Assembly (NCBI RefSeq): GCF_002266465.3
Contig: NZ_CP029427.2
Span: 2,606,501 to 2,670,500 of the forward strand
Length of the DNA stretch: 64,000 nt
Source of the DNA: Bradyrhizobium symbiodeficiens
Lineage (GTDB): Bacteria > Pseudomonadota > Alphaproteobacteria > Rhizobiales > Xanthobacteraceae
Direction of reading: 5' to 3'
The position numbers were made by a program, and so were the translations under genes. How positions within the stretch are numbered: position 1 is the first letter of the stretch; every line of letters starts with the position of its first letter. Below, piece after piece: positions 59,066 through 64,000 of the stretch. Below the pieces are notes generated by a model. That model saw only the letters and a program-made list of their open reading frames with translations. It was not told where the DNA came from and did no database searches.

Positions 59066-60040
59066 CTAACCGGCCTTCTTCGCCCGCGCCGGCGCGCGCA
59101 CCGGCTTGTCGGCCTTCTTCGGCGTGGTCGCTGCCTTGGCCGCGGCCTCCTTGCCGCCCTTGCCGGATATCGGCAACAGCATCTCGCGCTGGCCCTCGAC
59201 GCGCTTTTTCGGCTTCCTGGCCTTGACGGTCTCCTTGGCGACCTTCGCCGCGGGGGCGTCCTTCTCGTTCGCGATGCTCTTCTTCAGCGCGTCCATCAGG
59301 TTGATGACGTTGCCGCCGCCCTTCGGCGCGGCCTTGGCAGTGATCGGCGCACCGCTGCGCTTCTTGTTGATGAGATCGATCAGCGCGGTCTCGTAATGGT
59401 CCTCGAACAGCTCGGGCTCGAATGCGCCGGACTTCTTCTCGACGATGTGCTTGGCGAGGTCGAGCATGTCCCTGGTCAACTTCACGTCCTGGATGTCGTC
59501 GAAATACTCGGTCTCGCTGCGGACTTCATAGGGATAGCGCAGCAGCGTGCCCATCAGCCCGCTCTCCAGCGGCTCGAGCGCGATGATGTGCTCGCGGTTG
59601 GTCAGCACCACGCGGCCGATCGCGACCTTGTCCATGCTGCGGATGGTCTCGCGGATCACCGCGTAGGCGTCGTGGCCGACCTTGCCGTCGGGCACGAGAT
59701 AATAGGGGCGGATCAGATAGCGGTTGTCGATGTCGGCCTTCGGCACGAACTCGTCGATATCGATCGTGTGGGTCGAGTCGAGCGCGATGTCGTCGAGCTC
59801 GTCCTTGGTGACCTCGATATAGGTGTCGGTGTCGACCTTGTAGCCCTTGACGATGTCCTCGGAGGTCACCTCGTCGCCGGTCTCGGCGTCGACCTTGAGG
59901 TACTTGATCCGGTGGCCGGTCTTGCGGTTGATCTGGTTGAAGGAGACCTTCTCGGTATCCGAAGTGGCCGGATAGAGCGCGACCGGACAGGTCACGAGCG
60001 ACAAACGCAGAAAACCCTTCCAATTGGCGCGGGGGGCCAT
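59066..60040 (-). CDS. ku: Ku protein, non-homologous end joining
   Basis: 324 residues, MAPRANWKGFLRLSLVTCPV. The bacterial Ku core is complete: YPATSDTEKVSFNQINRKTG, DEVTSEDIVKGYKVD, NREHIIALEPLESGLMGTLL, and DLAKHIVEKKSGAFEPELFE. The last about 110 residues form a lysine/alanine-rich tail (KARKPKKRVEGQ, TPKKADKPVRAPARAKKAG), known in other Ku proteins to bind DNA and help threading. Ku dimers bind broken ends and recruit ligase LigD, which is not encoded in this window. Bradyrhizobium genomes usually hold several ku copies. Confidence 0.96.
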   Translation of the reverse strand: MAPRANWKGFLRLSLVTCPVALYPATSDTEKVSFNQINRKTGHRIKYLKVDAETGDEVTSEDIVKGYKVDTDTYIEVTKDELDDIALDSTHTIDIDEFVPKADIDNRYLIRPYYLVPDGKVGHDAYAVIRETIRSMDKVAIGRVVLTNREHIIALEPLESGLMGTLLRYPYEVRSETEYFDDIQDVKLTRDMLDLAKHIVEKKSGAFEPELFEDHYETALIDLINKKRSGAPITAKAAPKGGGNVINLMDALKKSIANEKDAPAAKVAKETVKARKPKKRVEGQREMLLPISGKGGKEAAAKAATTPKKADKPVRAPARAKKAG

Positions 60041-60274
60041 GGGCTACTCCAAACGCAACAGAGGACAACGTCCCAGAATACCATCGGGGAACAACGAATC
60101 ATAGCGAGGTCGATCGCTGAATCCGCCAACTGCGTTAACCGGCTGCCGGGCGGCTGGTTGCGCTCTGATCGCACTGCAAATTCGGAACATCATATCGGAT
60201 CGGGCGTTGGCTCCGGACATAGGCTGCGATGAGGTCGCGGTCATCGGGGGCGACACGCAGAGATCGAGGGCATC

Positions 60275-60430
60275 ATGGCCACTACGCGAGAGCAGCAACA
60301 GATCGTCGAAACGCCAACCGAGGCGCGCCAGGGTGAACCCGGGCCGTCCGTTGCCGCACTGCTCGCCATCTCGACCGGGCTTGCGATCCTGATCCTCGCC
60401 GTCATCTGGTTCGTTTTCTTCCGGACCTGA
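60275..60430 (+). CDS. 51-residue single-TM protein
   Basis: Starts MATTREQQQIVETPTEARQG at 60275, with GAGGG five bases upstream. The first 25 residues are polar, then one hydrophobic helix (VAALLAISTGLAILILAVIW) and a short basic end FVFFRT. It looks like a small bitopic membrane protein. No family recognised. The coding evidence is the ribosome-binding site, the charge distribution and the hydrophobic pattern. Confidence 0.6.
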   Translation: MATTREQQQIVETPTEARQGEPGPSVAALLAISTGLAILILAVIWFVFFRT

Positions 60431-60664
60431 CGGGACGAATTCCCGGGAAGGGCGGACTTTCCCAAAACTCGCCGCGGAAAGCGGCACATTGCGCCCGTCA
60501 CGCTGCCGGCTCGTCCGGTCGCATGGCGGGCGCAATCGCGTGGGCTGCAGACTCTTCGTATATGACCAAAAAGTAACGCGTCGGGTTCCCCGCGTTCATA
60601 TTCAGTTCACGCCGGAATTGCTCATCTGGTGCGGTCTTGATGCGGCCTATGTCTGGAGAGAAAC

Positions 60665-61330
60665 GTGCGCCTGCTCGTTGTTGAGGACGACCCCGATCTC
60701 AATCGCCAGCTCACCAAGGCCCTGACCGACGCCGGCTACGTCGTCGATCGCGCCTTCGATGGTGAGGAGGGACACTATCTCGGCGACAACGAGCCTTATG
60801 ACGCCGTCGTGCTCGACATCGGCCTGCCCAAGAAGGACGGCATTTCGGTGCTGGAGGCCTGGCGCCGCAACGGACGCACCATGCCGGTCCTGATCCTCAC
60901 CGCGCGCGACCGCTGGAGCGACAAGGTGCAGGGCTTCGATGCCGGCGCCGACGACTATGTGGCAAAGCCGTTCCATCTGGAGGAGGTGCTGGCGCGCATC
61001 CGCGCGCTGCTGCGCCGCTCGACCGGCCATGCCCAGAGCGAGCTCAGCTGCGGCCCCGTCACGCTCGACACCAGGACCGGCCGCGTCAGCGTCTCCGGCA
61101 ATCCGGTCAAGATGACCTCGCACGAATATCGGCTTCTGGCCTACCTGATGCACCATTCCGGGCGCGTGGTGTCGCGCACCGAGCTGGTCGAGCACCTCTA
61201 CGACCAGGATTTCGACCGCGACTCCAACACCATCGAGGTGTTCGTCGGCCGCATCCGCAAGAAGCTCGACGTCGACATCATCCAGACCGTGCGCGGCCTC
61301 GGCTATCTGCTGACGCCCCCGGCCGCCTGA
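60665..61330 (+). CDS. OmpR-family response regulator (PhoP-like)
   Basis: 221 residues from a GTG at 60665 (MRLLVVEDDPDLNRQLTKAL). The receiver domain has the acidic pair (EDD, residues 7-9), phospho-acceptor Asp 51 in VVLDIGLPKKDG, and Lys in DYVAKPFH. The winged-helix output domain is at about 125-220 (VKMTSHEYRLLAYLMHHSGR, SNTIEVFVGRIRKKL). It precedes a sensor kinase by about 95 bp, together a two-component pair similar to PhoP/PhoQ in layout. GGAGAG is the ribosome-binding site. Confidence 0.95.
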   Translation: MRLLVVEDDPDLNRQLTKALTDAGYVVDRAFDGEEGHYLGDNEPYDAVVLDIGLPKKDGISVLEAWRRNGRTMPVLILTARDRWSDKVQGFDAGADDYVAKPFHLEEVLARIRALLRRSTGHAQSELSCGPVTLDTRTGRVSVSGNPVKMTSHEYRLLAYLMHHSGRVVSRTELVEHLYDQDFDRDSNTIEVFVGRIRKKLDVDIIQTVRGLGYLLTPPAA

Positions 61331-61424
61331 GCCGTTCCGGGGCTTGACGGGCAGCGCGACAGGGGCCTTGGTCCGGTCATGACCTCTGACGCCCTGCCAT
61401 CCTGTGCCTCCCGGGATCGTTCCG

Positions 61425-62801
61425 ATGGCCGCTAGTTCGCTTGCCAACCGACTGTTCCTGTCGGCGACCGCCTGGCTCGTGGTGATCCTGGCCATCACCG
61501 GTGTGGTGCTGTCGTCGGTTTACAAGAACGCCACCGAGCGCGCCTTCGACCGCCGGCTCAATCTCTATCTCCGCACCCTGATCGCCGAGGTTGCGACCCC
61601 CGACGAGCCGCCGGATCGCCAGTTCCAGTCGCTGGGCGAGCCGCTGTTCGAGCTGCCGCTGTCGGGCTGGTACTGGCAGATCACGCGGACCGATACCGAG
61701 AAGCCGGAGGTGCGCTCCTCGCGCTCGCTCTGGGACAAGAAGCTGCCGAAGCTGGAAGAGCAGGGCACCGAGCTCACCGCCGCCGGCATCCGGCTCGCTT
61801 ATGTCGATGGTCCCGAAGGCCAGAACCTGCGCATGGTCGAGCGGCCCGTCGATCTCGGCGCCGACGGCAAGTTTCTCGTCAGCGTCGCCGGCGACGACAC
61901 CGAGATTTTCGACGAGACCCGCAGCTTCGACTATTATCTCGGCGGCACCTTCACTGCGCTCGGCATCGTGCTGCTGCTGACGACCGTGTTCCAGGTCCGC
62001 TTCGGCCTCGCGCCGCTCAAGCGCATCTCGGAGTCGATTGCCGACATCCGCTCCGGGCGGGCGGAGCGGCTGGAGGGCGAATTCCCGGTCGAGATCGCGC
62101 CATTGGCGCGCGAGACCAACGCGCTGATCGATGCCAATCGCGAGATCGTCGAGCGCGCGCGCACTCATGTCGGCAATCTCGCCCATGCGATCAAGACGCC
62201 GCTGTCGGTCATCGTCAACGAGGCCGGCGCCCACGCCGCGGAACCGTTCGCAGCCAAGGTGATGGAGCAGGCCGACGTGATGCGCGACCAGGTCGCACAT
62301 CATCTGGAGCGTGCGCGCATCGCAGCACGGGTCTCGGTGGTCGCGACCGTGACCGAGGTGGCGCCCGCCATCGAGGCATTGCGGCGGACCATGGAGAAGA
62401 TTCATCGCGATCGCGGCATCGCTGTCGAAGCCAAGGCCGATCCGTCGGCAAAATTTCGCGGCGAGCGCCAGGATCTGGAGGAGATGGTCGGCAATCTCGT
62501 CGACAACGCCTGCAAATGGGCGGCCTCGCGCGTCTTCATCGAGGTCCTCGTGGAAGCGCCGCAGCAGGCCGGGGTGGGCCCGCGGCTGCGGATCATCGTC
62601 GATGACGACGGCCGCGGCCTGTCGGAAGCCGAGCGCGCACAGGTCTCGCGGCGCGGCCAGCGGCTCGACGAGTCCAAGCCCGGGTCGGGGCTGGGGCTGT
62701 CGATCGTGACCGACCTCGCCGCGCTCTATGGCGGCAGCCTCTCGCTCAGTGGTGCGCCGACCGGCGGCCTGCGCGCCGAACTGGTCCTTCCGGGCGTATA
62801 A
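61425..62801 (+). CDS. membrane sensor histidine kinase, partner of PhoP-like regulator
   Basis: 458 residues from the ATG at 61425 (MAASSLANRLFLSATAWLVV); an in-frame GTG at 61404 adds seven residues. Two TM helices (about 11-35 and 172-193) enclose a periplasmic sensor domain of about 135 residues (SGWYWQITRTDTEKPEVRSS). A HAMP region follows, then HisKA with NLAHAIKTPLSVIVNEAG (His 254) and HATPase motifs NLVDNACKWA, DDDGRGLSEAE and GSGLGLSIVTDL. PhoQ-like architecture; ligand unknown. Confidence 0.94.
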   Translation: MAASSLANRLFLSATAWLVVILAITGVVLSSVYKNATERAFDRRLNLYLRTLIAEVATPDEPPDRQFQSLGEPLFELPLSGWYWQITRTDTEKPEVRSSRSLWDKKLPKLEEQGTELTAAGIRLAYVDGPEGQNLRMVERPVDLGADGKFLVSVAGDDTEIFDETRSFDYYLGGTFTALGIVLLLTTVFQVRFGLAPLKRISESIADIRSGRAERLEGEFPVEIAPLARETNALIDANREIVERARTHVGNLAHAIKTPLSVIVNEAGAHAAEPFAAKVMEQADVMRDQVAHHLERARIAARVSVVATVTEVAPAIEALRRTMEKIHRDRGIAVEAKADPSAKFRGERQDLEEMVGNLVDNACKWAASRVFIEVLVEAPQQAGVGPRLRIIVDDDGRGLSEAERAQVSRRGQRLDESKPGSGLGLSIVTDLAALYGGSLSLSGAPTGGLRAELVLPGV

Positions 62802-62962
62802 TCCATTGTTCCGACGAGCTTATTCCCTCCTCGCCGATGCCCGGCCGCAGCAAACCGGCTGGATTCGGCCACACTTGCTAAACGGCTTCTTAAGTGGGGG
62901 ACTCCTATGATCACGCTGGACCCATCCCATGTCCGCCATTTTACCGTGCATAACCCGGGCGC

Positions 62963-64000
62963 ATGAGCCAGACATCGATCGAGCGGCTGAGGGAATATCT
63001 CGCGCAGCTCCCGCCGCAGGCGCAGGCGCTGCTGATGCGGGAGTTCGAGCGCGCGCTGGAGCGCGGCCAGGATACGGCTGTCGCGACCCTGGTGCTCGAG
63101 CAGCTGCGCAAGATCGTCCGCAAGTCGGAAGCCGATGAAGCCCCGCCGCCGCGCACGGACGATCTGTCGCGGCTGCTGTTCCAGGCGCTGGAACCGTTCC
63201 TGATCGAGGCCGGCGTCCCGCTGCGGGTCGGCCAGATCCGCCGCACCTCGCTGCAGCCGATCTGGCAATGGCTGGGCCGCGATGGTGCGCCGGACAAGGT
63301 GAACGAGTTCGAGGCCGCGCTGGCGCGCATGCCCGCCGATAGTGCGGGGCAGGTCGAGGCCCTCGCGCAGAAGCTCCAGGCGGTCGCTGCGGATGCCATT
63401 TTCGAGCTGACCGGTCCCGGTGGCGGCGACAAGTCGCGCGCGCTCGCCCGCGTCGGCCCGCCCAACGTGATCGAGGACCTCCATTCGATCGGAGCGGTGC
63501 TTCAGGTCCGGGAGGCCATCGCCAGCCTGAACGAGAAATTGCCGCGCACTCTGCGCGCCTTCGGCGATTCCCAGATCGTCTCGGTGACGTCAGCGCTCAA
63601 CATTCCGGTCCTGCAGACGCCGCAGATGCTGCCGTTCGCGCTCTCGATCGTGGTGCAACGGATGACCGCGCCTTGGCAGATCATCCGCCTCGCCATCAAG
63701 ATTGCAGCGTCCGACGACGAGATCCGTGTCGCGGCGACGCCCTACGGCGTTGCCGTCACGATGGCGCTGCACGATCTGTCCTGTGTTGCCGCCGCCCTGC
63801 GCATCGACATCAAGCGCGGCCATTTCGACAACGTTGCCGGCAACCTCAAGGCGTTGCACGACGGCGTGCGCGGCCTACGCACCGAGCTCGACCTGCGTAA
63901 CGATTCCGCCTGGGGCAAGCAGTTGACCTCGATCCGGGCCGACATCTCCAATGCGCTGCAATCGGAGATCGACAGCGTTCCCGGCCGCGTTCGCCGCATC
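62963..64000 (+). CDS. unrecognised protein, 3' part outside window
   Basis: At least 346 residues, MSQTSIERLREYLAQLPPQA from the ATG at 62963, open to the window end. Fully helical by composition, rich in Leu/Ala/Arg, with LLFQALEPFLIEAGVPLRVG, RRTSLQPIWQWLGRDGAPDK and ALSIVVQRMTAPWQIIRLAI as distinct segments. No TM helix or catalytic motif recognised. I have seen similar uncharacterised proteins in rhizobia. It follows the sensor kinase by 160 bp; co-transcription is possible. Confidence 0.75.
   Translation, partial: MSQTSIERLREYLAQLPPQAQALLMREFERALERGQDTAVATLVLEQLRKIVRKSEADEAPPPRTDDLSRLLFQALEPFLIEAGVPLRVGQIRRTSLQPIWQWLGRDGAPDKVNEFEAALARMPADSAGQVEALAQKLQAVAADAIFELTGPGGGDKSRALARVGPPNVIEDLHSIGAVLQVREAIASLNEKLPRTLRAFGDSQIVSVTSALNIPVLQTPQMLPFALSIVVQRMTAPWQIIRLAIKIAASDDEIRVAATPYGVAVTMALHDLSCVAAALRIDIKRGHFDNVAGNLKALHDGVRGLRTELDLRNDSAWGKQLTSIRADISNALQSEIDSVPGRVRRI

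Noticed and set aside
56615..60232. 1205-codon open frame on the plus strand
   Set aside because: It runs antisense through the phosphorylase, pilin, small gene and ku; composition is Arg/Asp-rich shadow of GC-rich codons, and the minus-strand genes have clear family motifs.
1..64000. Search for tRNA, rRNA, insertion sequences, integrases and phage genes
   Set aside because: None found by eye: no transposase or integrase motifs, no cloverleaf with CCA context, no rRNA sequence. A tRNAscan and ISfinder search would be needed to exclude them fully.

Overview
The window is GC-rich, densely coded chromosomal DNA from an alphaproteobacterium, most likely Bradyrhizobium or a close relative in Nitrobacteraceae. 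This rests on the gene families (MucR/Ros regulator, DUF1491, DUF2336, DUF5330, DUF4332, YcgN, DUF1254/DUF1214 pair, Ku, Flp pilin), on CtrA-type TTAA-N7-TTAA sites, and on several families of intergenic palindromic repeats that I recognise from Bradyrhizobium genomes. I see no rRNA, tRNA, CRISPR array, transposase or phage gene. The assignment is by recognition, not by a database search.

Layout. 0-4 kb (minus strand): end of a GFA-family gene, methylmalonyl-CoA mutase small subunit with an apparent one-base frameshift, and the folate genes folP-folB-folK. 4-10 kb: two small DUF genes, a HerA/DUF853 ATPase, a GT87 membrane glycosyltransferase and an M20 peptidase. 10-15 kb: class II aldolase-like gene, a membrane glycosyltransferase, a proline-rich membrane protein, MucR, SufE and DUF5330. 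15.8-21.6 kb: a PAS histidine kinase overlapping a peptidoglycan-binding membrane protein, DUF1491, DUF2336, and a divergent promoter with two CtrA-like sites in front of a small duplicated-motif protein and a lipoprotein.

21.8-26.6 kb is a compact four-gene operon: an exported TPR-CHAT (caspase-like) protein, a small exported beta-rich protein, a zinc-ribbon/coiled-coil protein and a zinc-ribbon membrane protein. It is the best candidate for an undescribed system. 26.7 kb carries a remnant of a GFA gene whose intact paralogue is at 37.4 kb. 26.8-33.5 kb is a divergent arsenic island: arsR-arsC-acr3-arsC on one strand, and a second arsR, a flavoprotein with a cysteine-rich tail and two MFS transporters on the other. 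33.5-37.3 kb looks like a copper/metal module (TonB receptor, DUF2946, TauE/SafE-like membrane protein).

38-50 kb: small unknown genes, DUF1254/DUF1214 proteins next to a class A penicillin-binding protein, a YcgN protein, a 14-TM MFS exporter, a triple-GAF histidine kinase, a TPP enzyme and a glyoxalase-like protein. 50-54 kb: a 917-residue RTX-type calcium-binding protein built of four long modules, then about 1.2 kb of non-coding DNA full of large hairpins. 54-58.1 kb: a tightly overlapped three-gene operon (AMP/thymidine phosphorylase of archaeal type, PRPP synthetase homologue, beta-CASP RNA hydrolase) that could recycle RNA or nucleotides to ribose phosphates. 58.3-64 kb: an orphan Flp pilin, a small unknown gene, Ku, a 51-residue membrane protein, an OmpR-type two-component pair, and the 5' part of an unrecognised gene running off the end.
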